Part shown: in pieces, positions 28,335 to 38,716 of the stretch
Position numbering within the stretch: the first letter of the stretch is position 1
Layout: the number at the start of each line of letters is the position of its first letter
From: Mucilaginibacter sp.
GTDB lineage: Bacteria; Bacteroidota; Bacteroidia; Sphingobacteriales; Sphingobacteriaceae
Assembly: GCA_028288305.1 (NCBI GenBank)
Contig: JAQBOA010000036.1
Location: forward strand, 62,001-126,000
Direction: 5' to 3'
DNA: 64,000 nt
Position numbers and translations under genes: made by a program
Notes under the pieces: model-generated
Seen by the model: only the letters and a program-made list of their open reading frames with translations
Told to the model about the DNA's origin: nothing
The model's database searches: none

Positions 28335-29121
28335 GCGCTTGCTGATTAAGATTCTTAAACTTTTAAATGCTGATCTTTTAGGACATGCCCATGTACAAAT
28401 CGGCGCCGGCCATAATACTTATTCATCCGGGGAAGCATACGTCATTAATACAATTTTAAATAATGTATTAAAAAGGCCGCCATTAATTATTTTTGATATA
28501 GGAGCCAACGTCGGCGAATATGCCAAAATGTTAAGACACAAATTTTTAAAGGCCGAAATTTATTGTTTTGAACCTGGGCTTGAAAGCTTTAACGAGTTGG
28601 AAATTAACACCAAAGAATTAAATATACATTTACAAAATATTGCGGTAGGAAGTTCTGAAGGAACCCTAACACTATTTAAAGGCTCGAATGATACTGATGG
28701 AACAATGGTTACTGCTTATAAAGATACTTTAAGCGATATATTCACATTCGCGGGTGATCCTACAGAAAGTATAATATGCGATATGATTAGTATAGATAGT
28801 TTTTGCCGTGATAATAAAGTATCTGAAATTGACTTTTTAAAAATTGATGTAGAAGGATATGAACTTGAGGTATTAAAGGGCGCAGTAAAAATGATTAAGG
28901 AAAATAAGATTCATATAGTACAGTTTGAATTTAACGAATTCAATATTTTTTCACGGTCATTTTTTCATGATTATTACAAAATTTTACCTCAGTACAAATT
29001 TTATAGAATAATGCCTCAAAATAGGCTGTATCCATTGGGAGAATATAATTCATCTCTAGAAATATTTAGATATCAAAATATTTTAGCAATAAATAACTCC
29101 CTCAATTATGAGTACAAATAG
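28318..29121 (+). CDS. FkbM family methyltransferase
   Basis: A 267-residue SAM-dependent methyltransferase. SAM-binding motif IIFDIGANVGEYAKML, the acidic strand end IYCFEPG, and the FkbM signature FLKIDVEGYELEVLKG are all visible. In glycan loci these enzymes O-methylate sugars. The start is GTG, 17 bases inside the previous gene. Confidence 0.9.
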   Translation: MKNLFERLLIKILKLLNADLLGHAHVQIGAGHNTYSSGEAYVINTILNNVLKRPPLIIFDIGANVGEYAKMLRHKFLKAEIYCFEPGLESFNELEINTKELNIHLQNIAVGSSEGTLTLFKGSNDTDGTMVTAYKDTLSDIFTFAGDPTESIICDMISIDSFCRDNKVSEIDFLKIDVEGYELEVLKGAVKMIKENKIHIVQFEFNEFNIFSRSFFHDYYKILPQYKFYRIMPQNRLYPLGEYNSSLEIFRYQNILAINNSLNYEYK

Positions 29122-29965
29122 AAGTATAAGCCTTGTAATATTTACTTGTGAAGGTAGGGAGCATTTGTTATACGATACTATAAATTCATTTAATAAAGCA
29201 TGTGATTATCAGTTTAGTAAAATTATTTTAGCCATAGACGGCCCTATTAAAGCAGAAGCAATTGAGTATGTCAATCCGGATGTTGTAATCCAAAGTCCAA
29301 AGCGAAAAGGTTATGTTAATAGTATCATAAACACATTGCCAGCCATTGATACTTCCTACTTCTTTTGGCTCGAGGATGACTGGGAATTCCCAGTTGAAAT
29401 CCCTATTGATCATTTTTTGGGACATTTAAGCTCACCAGGGATACTACAAATTATTTTATCGAAAAACCCCTTTGAAAATATTTATAAAGCTTATACGGAG
29501 ACTTTATATCTATCCCCTTATGGGTTCTCAGCTAATCCGGGAATTTGTAATACAGAGTTTATTAAAACAGGTATTAGCACTATTAAACTATTAAAAAACA
29601 GTGAAGCTTCGCCGCTAACGGGATTTGAAAGTGTTTTAAATGATTATGCCAAATTAAATACCCTAAATACCCTATATTACTTTCCAAATAACGAACCTAC
29701 AGTAAATCATAGCGGCGATTTGGAAAGCACTGCCAGAGAATACCATATGATTAATTCAATCAATAAGGAAAAAAGCTTAATTGGAAAAGAATATATTTCG
29801 GGATTCGGTTATGATAGAAACATATCAATAAAAAATAAAATAAATATGCTTTTTAAACTTTGGTTAATCACGCTTAATATTAGTTTAAAAATATGGGGTT
29901 CACGCAAATTCTATGATTTTGCTTTCAGGATATATTTATCACACCGTAATACTTTAAAAAGATAA
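29108..29965 (+). CDS. Putative GT-A glycosyltransferase
   Basis: A 285-residue protein with SISLVIFTCEGREHLLYDT, KIILAIDG and the acidic site YFFWLEDDWEFP, so a GT-A type fold is likely. No closer family is recognised. It overlaps the previous gene by 14 bases, and its stop TAA overlaps the next ATG by one base. Confidence 0.72.
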   Translation: MSTNRSISLVIFTCEGREHLLYDTINSFNKACDYQFSKIILAIDGPIKAEAIEYVNPDVVIQSPKRKGYVNSIINTLPAIDTSYFFWLEDDWEFPVEIPIDHFLGHLSSPGILQIILSKNPFENIYKAYTETLYLSPYGFSANPGICNTEFIKTGISTIKLLKNSEASPLTGFESVLNDYAKLNTLNTLYYFPNNEPTVNHSGDLESTAREYHMINSINKEKSLIGKEYISGFGYDRNISIKNKINMLFKLWLITLNISLKIWGSRKFYDFAFRIYLSHRNTLKR

Positions 29966-30735
29966 TGAGCTTATTTGAAAAAATAAATTATGCCATATTC
30001 AATAATCTTCAAAAAGCCGGCGTAATAGAACATGCTTCACATTATTTAATAAATTCCAAATTAAATAAAAACAGCATTATTGTTGATTTAGGTGCAAATA
30101 AAGGTGGATTTTATTCTTTAATGAATGAAAAGCATGACTGTTATTGCTATGCTATTGAAGCTTCGGAATTATTATTTAATAACTTACCTAAAAAAAAGAA
30201 AATCAAATCTTATCACTTTGCAATTGGAAAAAACAATGGTTGGGTAAAATTTTTCATCTCAAAAAATCCAGAAGCAAACAGCCTTCAATCTGAAATTTCA
30301 GAAACATGGGGAGTTTCCTCATCAATTATGGTTGAAGAAAAAACATTAGATAAATTTTTAGCTGATGAAAATGTTCCGCTACCTATTGATGTATTAAAAA
30401 TAGATGTGGAAGGCGCGGAAGCTGACATCATAAATAGTGTATCGGCAAATACACTATCACGAATTGCTCAAATACCTGTAGAGTTTCATGATTTTATTCT
30501 AACTACCGAACAGTATAATGCGTCTATGCATGAGGCTATTAACAAACTTAAAAGCAATCATTTTCTTGTACTTAAATTATCTGCTCAGGATTGGAGAGAA
30601 ACTCTATGTATTAATACTAAACTAGTTCAACTAAGTAACAGGCAAAAAATGCGTTTAACGATCATTCATCCATTCTTGCAAAATCTAAAACTGTTACATA
30701 TTAATACCAGTCATCTATTTAAAAGTGCTGAATAA
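29965..30735 (+). CDS. FkbM family methyltransferase
   Basis: A second FkbM enzyme of 256 residues with IIVDLGANKGGFYSLM, the acidic YAIEASELLF end of strand two and LKIDVEGAEADII. It is one of three clear FkbM paralogues in this locus. It starts inside the stop of the preceding gene (TAATG). Confidence 0.88.
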   Translation: MSLFEKINYAIFNNLQKAGVIEHASHYLINSKLNKNSIIVDLGANKGGFYSLMNEKHDCYCYAIEASELLFNNLPKKKKIKSYHFAIGKNNGWVKFFISKNPEANSLQSEISETWGVSSSIMVEEKTLDKFLADENVPLPIDVLKIDVEGAEADIINSVSANTLSRIAQIPVEFHDFILTTEQYNASMHEAINKLKSNHFLVLKLSAQDWRETLCINTKLVQLSNRQKMRLTIIHPFLQNLKLLHINTSHLFKSAE

Positions 30736-31609
30736 AATAAAAAATAGCTTAGCTTACCGATTACCTATTTTATACAACTATTTTATAAGGTTAACTTTTA
30801 TATTGGAGAAAAAATATCCGGCCATTAAGGAAAATGATACTTATAACCTGGTTATATTATGTGGAAGCGCCCAATTGAATATGTTAAATGTATGCTTAAA
30901 GAGTATATATAATAACTTTAAACAATTACCGCATATTTATGTAATTACCGATCAGTCACTTAGCGCTTTTGCCTGCAAAAAAGCTATCCATTGGTTTCCT
31001 GAAAATAATATCACCGTAATTGATGCATTAAACTGCCTTGCCTATCATGAAGAAAAAGGAAATCATTTAGTCAAACAATTTGCATTAAAAAATCCGATGG
31101 GATTAAAACTCGCTGCAATTTTACAAGTAATTAATTTAGGCAAACCTATCCTTTATAGTGATACTGATGTAATTTGGTATAATGATCCTATAGCCGATCT
31201 TGCTAATTTTTTAAATATCCAGCAATTTAATCTTGCATTGTCGGTCGATTTTCAGGCTGCTTACGATAATAATCTCATCGATAACTGTAATTTGACAGAA
31301 CTAAATAAAGAGCCGTACTTTTGCGCAGGTATACTATTTATTAATAAATTGATAGAAAAGCACTATAGTGCTATTGAGAATTTATTACCCGCAGTGATCC
31401 GTAAATCTGATCATTTTAGTGAGCAAACCATATTTGCTTTACTCAACAAACAAAGTGGAAATTTTTGCCTGGATAAAAATAAATTTATAATTGAGCTAAA
31501 TGACAGGCTGAACTTTTTCCCAACAAAAAACAAAGAGATTATAGCAAGACATTACATCGGCCCGGTAAGACATTTATTTTGGCGGGATACTATTTTTAGC
31601 CGCTATTAA
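30725..31609 (+). CDS. Putative glycosyltransferase (GT8/GT77-like nucleotide-sugar transferase)
   Basis: A 294-residue protein with GT-A features: YNLVILCGSAQLNMLNVCL at the start and the DxD site GKPILYSDTDVIWYNDP, followed by FCAGILFIN. These match the GT8/GT77 pattern. The start is GTG, overlapping the previous gene by 11 bases. Specificity unknown. Confidence 0.72.
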   Translation: MLNKIKNSLAYRLPILYNYFIRLTFILEKKYPAIKENDTYNLVILCGSAQLNMLNVCLKSIYNNFKQLPHIYVITDQSLSAFACKKAIHWFPENNITVIDALNCLAYHEEKGNHLVKQFALKNPMGLKLAAILQVINLGKPILYSDTDVIWYNDPIADLANFLNIQQFNLALSVDFQAAYDNNLIDNCNLTELNKEPYFCAGILFINKLIEKHYSAIENLLPAVIRKSDHFSEQTIFALLNKQSGNFCLDKNKFIIELNDRLNFFPTKNKEIIARHYIGPVRHLFWRDTIFSRY

Positions 31610-31640
31610 TGCCGGCGCCCTTAAAACACATTAAAAAGTA

Positions 31641-32612
31641 ATGACTAGTAAGCAAACTGTGATTACAATTGCAACCGGTAAAAAATTGTATCTGGATTTG
31701 GCAGCTAACTTGGCCCGTTCATTCTTTTGGTGGCACCCGGATACAGATATTGCATTCAAAATAGTTACAGACAATGAAGCCGAACTGCCTGACGATGTAA
31801 AAAAACGCGCTGAAATATTAACTATCAAACCCGGTGAATTTGGTAAAATGTTTTCTCCCAAGCTTTATCTTGATCAATTAGCTCCGGAAGGAAGCACGAT
31901 ATTTATTGACAGTGATTGTTTAATATTTGGAAATCTTTCGCACCTTTTTGACCTGTTTAAGGGGAATCAGGTCTCAGTTATTGGCGGGTATATTTCATCG
32001 GGCGAGTGGTTTGGTGATATAAGCGCAATATGCCGTAAATTTAATGTTGCGCATTTGCCTAAGTTTAACGGGGGGCTTTATTACGTTGAAAAAGGCAATA
32101 AAGCTAACGAGATATACCAAACTGCCCGCGAATTGGAAAAGAAATATGATGAAATTGGTTTTGTAAGATTGAGGAACCATCCAAATGATGAGGTGCTGAT
32201 GGCATTGGCCATGCAGTTGCATGGCCAAACTCCTGTTATAGATGACGGAACAATAATGAGTGATCCCCAAGCCTGTCCGGGAGGATATAAAATTAATGTT
32301 GTTACTGGTGAGCGATGGCTCATTAATCCACCCAAACAACATCCCCTGCATCAAAGCTGGTACCCCTTTGAAAAAGTTAGTCCTTTAATATTTCATTTTT
32401 TAGGTTATTATACACTGCATTATCCTTATCGGCGTGAGGTTTACCGGCTCGAAAAAGCGCTAAATCATAATCTAAACTGGTTCAATAAGTTAAAAAGTAA
32501 AATAACAATCGAATATCCTGAACGATTAAAATTATTTTTAAAAGATACCTTTCGGGTCCAATACCATAAGCTGTGGGGAGTTAGAAAAATTAAATCATCT
32601 GAAAGAATATAA
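31641..32612 (+). CDS. Putative glycosyltransferase (GT8-like)
   Basis: A 323-residue protein similar in layout to its upstream neighbour: TVITIATGKKLYLDLAANL, the DxD site TIFIDSDCLIFGNLS and FNGGLYYVEKGN. It may be a diverged paralogue of that neighbour or a different donor type. The start ATG lies 31 bases after the previous stop. Confidence 0.72.
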   Translation: MTSKQTVITIATGKKLYLDLAANLARSFFWWHPDTDIAFKIVTDNEAELPDDVKKRAEILTIKPGEFGKMFSPKLYLDQLAPEGSTIFIDSDCLIFGNLSHLFDLFKGNQVSVIGGYISSGEWFGDISAICRKFNVAHLPKFNGGLYYVEKGNKANEIYQTARELEKKYDEIGFVRLRNHPNDEVLMALAMQLHGQTPVIDDGTIMSDPQACPGGYKINVVTGERWLINPPKQHPLHQSWYPFEKVSPLIFHFLGYYTLHYPYRREVYRLEKALNHNLNWFNKLKSKITIEYPERLKLFLKDTFRVQYHKLWGVRKIKSSERI

Positions 32613-32616
32613 GTAT

Positions 32617-33555
32617 ATGCCCGGCGTAGATATTTCAGTAATTATTCCGACCTATAACCGTTTATGGAGCTTGCCGCAAACAGTTGAAAGTTGCAGGAAT
32701 ACAAATTGCAATGTCGAAATAATCGTAATTGATGATGGTAGCACCGACGGAACGTTAATCTGGTTAAATAAACAGAAAGATATAAATATTATACAGCAGC
32801 CTTACCTGGGCAAATGTTGGGCAGTAAATAGCGGATTTGAAATTGCTAAAGGTAAATACATTCGCTTTTTAGACTCTGATGACTTAACTGACAAATTTTC
32901 AAATGATGAGCAATTTGAACTAGCTGAGCAGAGTGAAGCTGATGTTGTAGTAAGCGGATATCAAAGTTTTAATAACGAAGGGCAAACGATAAATATCCAA
33001 ACCTGGATTAAAACTGATGATTTTATCGCCCAGCAACTGGGAGAAACGGATGGCTCTCATTATTCTGCATTTCTTTTTAGAAAGGATTTTATTAAGGACA
33101 TACCGCACAGGCCTGATTTTGCTTTCAGGGACGATAGGTTATTTATACTGGAAGTAGCTTTAAAAAATCCAAAGATTGCCTTTCATTCAGGCACCGCACT
33201 TTTACACCGTATTGCTCACAATGAACGTTTACAGTTAAGCAGCGGCTTAAAACAGCAGGTGCAAAACTATCAGCATCTTAATCTCTATAAGCATATATTA
33301 AATCAATTAGCGGCAGAAAAAAGACTTACAGAAAGACGTATCAATGCCGCTATAAACGTTTTATGGCCGTTGGCACATTGGATAGCTCAAAAACATCTGA
33401 ATGAAGCTCTTGAAGTGGTAAATTGGATCTACAGGCTTAATCCTGATTTTAAAATTCCAGCAAATGGACTTTTAGGAAAGTCATACAGTACAATTGGTTT
33501 TTATAAAACAGAAAAATTACTTCATATCAGACGAACAATAAAAAATTGGTTTTAA
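32617..33555 (+). CDS. Family 2 glycosyltransferase
   Basis: A 312-residue GT-A enzyme: VDISVIIPTYNRLWSLPQTV, the VIDDGSTDGTLI loop, YIRFLDSDDLTDK metal site. The C-terminal part is helical. It starts 4 bases after the previous stop. Confidence 0.9.
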   Translation: MPGVDISVIIPTYNRLWSLPQTVESCRNTNCNVEIIVIDDGSTDGTLIWLNKQKDINIIQQPYLGKCWAVNSGFEIAKGKYIRFLDSDDLTDKFSNDEQFELAEQSEADVVVSGYQSFNNEGQTINIQTWIKTDDFIAQQLGETDGSHYSAFLFRKDFIKDIPHRPDFAFRDDRLFILEVALKNPKIAFHSGTALLHRIAHNERLQLSSGLKQQVQNYQHLNLYKHILNQLAAEKRLTERRINAAINVLWPLAHWIAQKHLNEALEVVNWIYRLNPDFKIPANGLLGKSYSTIGFYKTEKLLHIRRTIKNWF

Positions 33556-33594
33556 TGATCTGCAACTACATAATAAATTATATAAACTGAAAAC

Positions 33595-34359
33595 ATGAGG
33601 TTATCCCTATTTTATAATCCCTTAATTATCATTGACAGGCTTGCAATTGCTATTAATAGAAATAAAAGGAAAAGCAAACTAAGGCATACACCTGCTGCTA
33701 ATTTAGATATAGGTTACCTGGATAGCCTTGAATTGCTTGAGCTCATTAAATCAGACGGGTTCAATGCAAAAACTATTTTTGATGTAGGCGCCAATATTGG
33801 TACCTGGACATTATTAGCAAAATCATTTTTTTCAAATGCTGCAATTCATGCTTTCGAACCGTTAAGCAATCATATACAGAAATTTGAAGAAAATACCAGA
33901 ACAATAAAAGATGTACATCTTCATTCTTTTTGTTTGGGTAATGAAAATAAAGAGTCAGTAATTAATGTTTCAAGTTTCTCAGATTCATCGAGTATATTGA
34001 ATGCCGCCCCATTAGAATTTGAGCAGTACAGAATAAAAAAAGTTAGTGAAGAACAGATTTTAATTAAAAGGCTTGACTACTTAATTGATCAAAATTTGTT
34101 ACCAATTCCGGACATTGTAAAACTTGATGTGCAGGGTTTTGAATTGGAAGTTTTAAAAGGAATGGGCGAGTATTTAAATAAAGTTAGTTATTTAATTGTG
34201 GAGGTTTCTTTTAAAGAATATTATTATGGACAGCCCCTGTTTCTGGACATTGCTAATTTCCTTTCAGCATATAATTTCAACGTTTATGCATTTGGACACT
34301 CAACTCCTACCGGAAGTGAATTAGGGCAAATTGATGTTTTATTTAAAAAACAGAAATGA
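33595..34359 (+). CDS. FkbM family methyltransferase
   Basis: The third clear FkbM enzyme, 254 residues: TIFDVGANIGTWTLLAKS, HAFEPLSNH, PDIVKLDVQGFELEVLKG. The usual acidic residue of VEG is Gln here (DVQG). The stop overlaps the next gene's ATG by 4 bases. Confidence 0.88.
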   Translation: MRLSLFYNPLIIIDRLAIAINRNKRKSKLRHTPAANLDIGYLDSLELLELIKSDGFNAKTIFDVGANIGTWTLLAKSFFSNAAIHAFEPLSNHIQKFEENTRTIKDVHLHSFCLGNENKESVINVSSFSDSSSILNAAPLEFEQYRIKKVSEEQILIKRLDYLIDQNLLPIPDIVKLDVQGFELEVLKGMGEYLNKVSYLIVEVSFKEYYYGQPLFLDIANFLSAYNFNVYAFGHSTPTGSELGQIDVLFKKQK

Positions 34360-35510
34360 AGATTTTTTTATCTTTCCTTCAATCAGATAAAAATTATCCT
34401 ATCCCGGCATATTCCTTTTGGCAGCACTATATTAAAAACGGTATTGAGGAGGCTGGAGATCAATGGGTGGAATGCCCGGAAGCCGACTGGGCATTTGGCC
34501 TTGTACCAAAAACAAAAGATGATCATATAAAATGGAAGAAAGAAACATGGGAAAAAACAATAATATGGCTTAAAAACAATAAGGTTGACCTGTTTTTAAG
34601 TTATTTGTACCCCCAGCAAATTGATTTTAAAGCTATAAAGGAAATTCAAAAAGCCGGGATACCCTGTGTTAATTTTTTTTGCGACCATGTACGTCAATTT
34701 ACAAAGCTGCCCGATGAATTTAAAGTTTTCGACCTTAACTGGGTGCCGGAATTTAAGGCATTAAAACTTTACAAAAAAGTAGGAGTTCCATATATTAATT
34801 TACCCATGCCCGTTTGGGTTGAACCTGAAGAAAGGGTTTATAAAGAAGAAAAGTTTAAACAAATAACATTTATTGGCTCCAGGGATATTCAAAGATTGCT
34901 ATTATTGGAACAGCTTGTTAAAAATGATCGGGATTTACCAATCGCCCTTTACGGTAGCGGATGGATTGAAAAAAAAGATATTTCAACCTCGCAATACACT
35001 GAAAACTATACATTTAGAAAAAAAATTCAATTTAATCTTAAATTTATAAATGACCAGGGCTTCAAAGCCTTTATACGAAAGTTGAATAATAAAACAATCA
35101 TTGACGAGATAAGCAGTTCATTAAAATTAAAGATTCATAACATGCCAAACTTTAATGAATACAATGCTTTGACCAGTGAAAGTATGGTTACTTTAGGCAT
35201 AAACCGTTATCCATCCTTTCGTCACCCCATTTCTCAACCTGATACTTATTCCCGGCTCAGGGATATTGAAGCGCCAATGCTTGGAGCTTGCTATCTGACG
35301 GAGTGGACTGAAGGTATTGAAGAGTTATATGATATTGAAAATGAAATCGCCGTTTATAAAACTGCATTTGATTTATCAAAACAAATAAAAGCTTTGTTAA
35401 ATGATCCTGAAAGAAGAAAAAGCCTTAAAATAGAGTGTCAAAAAAAAGCATTGAACACACATTCCATTCCTGATTCTTTAAAAAAAATGAGGTGTTCACT
35501 GGGTTTATAA
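34356..35510 (+). CDS. CgeB-like glycosyltransferase (GT-B)
   Basis: A 384-residue GT-B type protein. The central segments PCVNFFCDHVRQFT and ITFIGSRDIQRLL, and the C-terminal SRLRDIEAPMLGACYLTEWT followed by DPERRKSL, match the CgeB/Glyco_trans_1_2 pattern, in which the donor-side E is in RDIEAPM. Donor unknown. Confidence 0.82.
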   Translation: MKIFLSFLQSDKNYPIPAYSFWQHYIKNGIEEAGDQWVECPEADWAFGLVPKTKDDHIKWKKETWEKTIIWLKNNKVDLFLSYLYPQQIDFKAIKEIQKAGIPCVNFFCDHVRQFTKLPDEFKVFDLNWVPEFKALKLYKKVGVPYINLPMPVWVEPEERVYKEEKFKQITFIGSRDIQRLLLLEQLVKNDRDLPIALYGSGWIEKKDISTSQYTENYTFRKKIQFNLKFINDQGFKAFIRKLNNKTIIDEISSSLKLKIHNMPNFNEYNALTSESMVTLGINRYPSFRHPISQPDTYSRLRDIEAPMLGACYLTEWTEGIEELYDIENEIAVYKTAFDLSKQIKALLNDPERRKSLKIECQKKALNTHSIPDSLKKMRCSLGL

Positions 35511-36724
35511 GCTTTTTAAATAAACCGATAAAGCCACCTCTTTTAAAGCAAGGGTATCACAAGCATATAGAACAGTATAGGGGTTTATGCGCATTATTGG
35601 TTTTAATAGAACACGGGATGTCGCATGAAGATATTTTGATAAATAATTTCAATTGGCCTGGTTTTATTCACTATTTAGGTGCCGGCCATCTGTCAGTGAT
35701 CATATTTTTTTGCTTATCCGGCTATGTGATTGGTATTACAAATGACAAAAAGCAACTTAATATAAAAACATATATAAAAAAGCGTATAGTCAGGCTTTAT
35801 CCAATATATATTGTGTCTATAATTATTTGTATTGTTATTGCCGGCGGCATTAGCTTGTTGATATTAACAGAAAATCTTTTTTTCCTTGAAAACTTTTACA
35901 AATATTGGAATATAAAAATCCCGGTATTTGTGAATTTTGCTAGCTGGAGCCTCAATTACGAAGTGGTTTATTATTTACTTTTTATAGCATTATTTTTCGC
36001 AAAGCCAAAGGTATGGCACTTATTATTTAGTATGTTACTGCTAAGTATATTAATGCTTCATTGCAATCCAGGCATTGTTTTTTTAGCCAACTATCTTAAT
36101 GGATTTTATTTTTGGATTTTAGGTCTTTTTATTGGATGGAAAATTTTTGGCGATAACGATCATGAAAATTTAACTGTACCCTTATTAAGTATGCTCTTCC
36201 TCCATTTATGCCTGCACCATTTAGGCCTGGGCTTGATGATACTTAAAATTTTAGAGCTACATACCGAAACTAATTTTGATTGGCTTTTCGATATTCCGTT
36301 CAGTTTAATGATCATGAGCATATTAACACAAAAAGAAAATTTGTTTTTTAAATACAATAAGTTATTGTGCTACATTCTTCCGGCAATTGTATTTTTATAC
36401 CTTATTTTAAACCATAGGATATTTGAAGATTTACGTTGGATTATGTGCCTCATTTTTTGGCTGTTGTCCCTCATTTTTTATAATGAAAAAAGGATATCGG
36501 CTTTTGTTCTGGAAAAACTTACAGGCATTGGAAAAATATCTTATGCCCTTTACTTGCTTCATGTCCCTATTGCTTTGCTAATTAAAAAAACAATATTTAT
36601 TAATTATCAACCTATGGAAGTTGCTGTAAAATACCTTTTATGGCTTATTTTAACATTTAGCCTGTCTATTTTATTGGAACTCTATTTTCAACCTGCAATT
36701 AAAAAATATTTTACAACGAGTTGA
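35492..36724 (+). CDS. Acyltransferase 3 family membrane protein
   Basis: The third membrane acyltransferase of the locus (410 residues). YRGLCALLVLIEHG carries the Arg and the active-site type His, LSVIIFFCLSGYVIGI the family glycine-rich helix and ASWSLNYEVVYYLLF the later motif. Starts with GTG, overlapping the previous gene by 19 bases. Confidence 0.87.
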   Translation: MFTGFISFLNKPIKPPLLKQGYHKHIEQYRGLCALLVLIEHGMSHEDILINNFNWPGFIHYLGAGHLSVIIFFCLSGYVIGITNDKKQLNIKTYIKKRIVRLYPIYIVSIIICIVIAGGISLLILTENLFFLENFYKYWNIKIPVFVNFASWSLNYEVVYYLLFIALFFAKPKVWHLLFSMLLLSILMLHCNPGIVFLANYLNGFYFWILGLFIGWKIFGDNDHENLTVPLLSMLFLHLCLHHLGLGLMILKILELHTETNFDWLFDIPFSLMIMSILTQKENLFFKYNKLLCYILPAIVFLYLILNHRIFEDLRWIMCLIFWLLSLIFYNEKRISAFVLEKLTGIGKISYALYLLHVPIALLIKKTIFINYQPMEVAVKYLLWLILTFSLSILLELYFQPAIKKYFTTS

Positions 36725-37701
36725 ACAGAATACATCTTTATTTTAAAGTTCCCCAGCAAAGCGACCGCTTTTTGCCTGGTGACAGGTATCTCATTGCAAT
36801 TGCGAAAAAACTTTTTAGAAAGAAAAAAACAAGCGGGATCAAAAAAGTTTTTGATAATTTATGTAAAGGCTTTGATGAGCTTAATATTGACTATGACATC
36901 AATTTGCCTTTCAAAAAAATTAAACCTAATGAGCCTGTTGTCATTTTAGGGAGTGGTAAATATGCTTTGAATGGTTACCAACGGCTTAACCTGGTAATTG
37001 CCGGCATAGCTTTAATGACACATCCAAGTGAATGGCCGGAATTGTGTGATGAGTATCCTGTAGCAAAATATCTGCAGCATTCAAATTGGGCAAACAATAT
37101 TTACATCCCTTATTATGGAATTGAAAGATGCGATATATGGCCTTCAGGAATTGACACAAAAAAATGGTGGCCAGCCAATAAATTCCAAAAGAATTACGAT
37201 TTTCTTATTTACAATAAAATCAGATGGAATAATGAACAATTAGAGTATGAATTAAGATTGCCTATAATTAGAAAATTAGAGCAGTCGGGCTTATCATATA
37301 AAGAAATTACTTATGGGCAATATGATGAGAGTGAATATTTTAATTTATTAAATCAATGCAAGGCAATGATATTTCTTTGTGAACATGAAAGCCAGGGTTT
37401 AGCCTGCTGTGAGGCTTTGTCTATGAATATACCGGTACTTGCCTGGGATCAGGGCTTTTGCCTGGATCCTAATCGATTTAATTGGAATGAACCTGTTATT
37501 CCTGCAACTTCAATCCCGTTTTTTGATCAACGATGCGGTATGTCTTTTAAAAATAAGGAAGAATTTGAGAGCAGTATTAATGTATTTTGGCAAAATGTAA
37601 TGAATAAATCCTATATGCCAAGGGAATATATAATGGAAAACCTGACATTGAAAAAGAGCGCGGAACGAATGATTGAAATAATCAATAGCGTTTATAAATG
37701 A
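36721..37701 (+). CDS. Glycosyltransferase, GT-B type
   Basis: A 326-residue protein. AMIFLCEHESQGLACCEALSM is a version of the E-x7-E donor signature. The N-terminal half is unusual for GT4 and includes ALMTHPSEWPEL. The only start is TTG, overlapping the previous stop as TTGA. Family placement beyond GT-B is not possible. Confidence 0.75.
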   Translation: MNRIHLYFKVPQQSDRFLPGDRYLIAIAKKLFRKKKTSGIKKVFDNLCKGFDELNIDYDINLPFKKIKPNEPVVILGSGKYALNGYQRLNLVIAGIALMTHPSEWPELCDEYPVAKYLQHSNWANNIYIPYYGIERCDIWPSGIDTKKWWPANKFQKNYDFLIYNKIRWNNEQLEYELRLPIIRKLEQSGLSYKEITYGQYDESEYFNLLNQCKAMIFLCEHESQGLACCEALSMNIPVLAWDQGFCLDPNRFNWNEPVIPATSIPFFDQRCGMSFKNKEEFESSINVFWQNVMNKSYMPREYIMENLTLKKSAERMIEIINSVYK

Positions 37702-38714
37702 GGATACTGTTAATAATGGATCCGGGAATACCCGTTCCGCCAACGTTATACGGAGGACATGAAAGGCTGGTATATTTATTTGCGGAAGAATATCAAAAGC
37801 TGGGGCACACCGTAACTTTACTTGCAGGACCGGGATCCAAGTGCAGTGGTTCCACTGTTACATTTGGTATAAATGATTTAAACCGCTCTAAATGGACAAG
37901 ATTTAAAGAAGCCGGCTTTGTTTGGAAATATTTGTGGCAGAACCGGAACAACTTCGATCTTATACACAATTTTGGCAGGTTAATTTATTTGATGCCGGTT
38001 TTAAATTGCAGTGCAAAGAAAATTATGACCTATGGAAGGCCAGTTTCAGCAAATGGGATAAAAATAATAAATGCCATGCCGAACCGTAATTTAATTTTTA
38101 CGGCATGTAGCAATTATTGTGTATCAACCGGTAATGTAGCAGGTAAATGGAAAACCGTTTATAATGCTATTGACTTTTCTCAATATGAGTTAAATGAGAA
38201 CGTAAATGAAAATGCACCCTTAATGTTTTTAGGCAGACTGGATAAGGTAAAAGGCGCGCACACCGCTATAAAGATTGCAAAGGCAACCAATAATAACCTG
38301 ATAATTGCTGGAAACATTTCTCATACACCCGATAATTACGCTTATTTCAAAGCTGAAATTGAGCCACAAATTGATAATGAACAGATAAAATATGTTGGCC
38401 CTTTAAACGACATTGAAAAAAACAACTATTTAAGGCAGGCTAAAGCCTTGTTATTTCCCATTGAGTGGGATGAGCCTTTCGGTATGGTAATGGTTGAAGC
38501 TATGGCATGCGGTACGCCAGTAATTGCATTTAAAAAAGGATCTGTTCCCGAAGTAGTTGAAAATGGAACCGGTTTCATTGTTAGCAATGCTACTGAAATG
38601 ATAGATAAAATAGCTTTGTTAGACAGTGTAGATAGAAATACGTGCAGACAGATAAGCAGGGAAAAGTTTCATATATATAAAATTGCGAATCAATACCTTT
38701 CCTTGTTTAACTAA
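37698..38714 (+). CDS. Family 4 glycosyltransferase
   Basis: A 338-residue GT-B enzyme: N-terminal PPTLYGGHERLVYLFAEE glycine motif, LMFLGRLDKVKGAHTAI, LFPIEWDEPFGMVMVEAMAC E-x7-E donor signature. It follows the preceding gene with a 4-base overlap. Confidence 0.9.
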   Translation: MRILLIMDPGIPVPPTLYGGHERLVYLFAEEYQKLGHTVTLLAGPGSKCSGSTVTFGINDLNRSKWTRFKEAGFVWKYLWQNRNNFDLIHNFGRLIYLMPVLNCSAKKIMTYGRPVSANGIKIINAMPNRNLIFTACSNYCVSTGNVAGKWKTVYNAIDFSQYELNENVNENAPLMFLGRLDKVKGAHTAIKIAKATNNNLIIAGNISHTPDNYAYFKAEIEPQIDNEQIKYVGPLNDIEKNNYLRQAKALLFPIEWDEPFGMVMVEAMACGTPVIAFKKGSVPEVVENGTGFIVSNATEMIDKIALLDSVDRNTCRQISREKFHIYKIANQYLSLFN

Positions 38715-38716
38715 TA

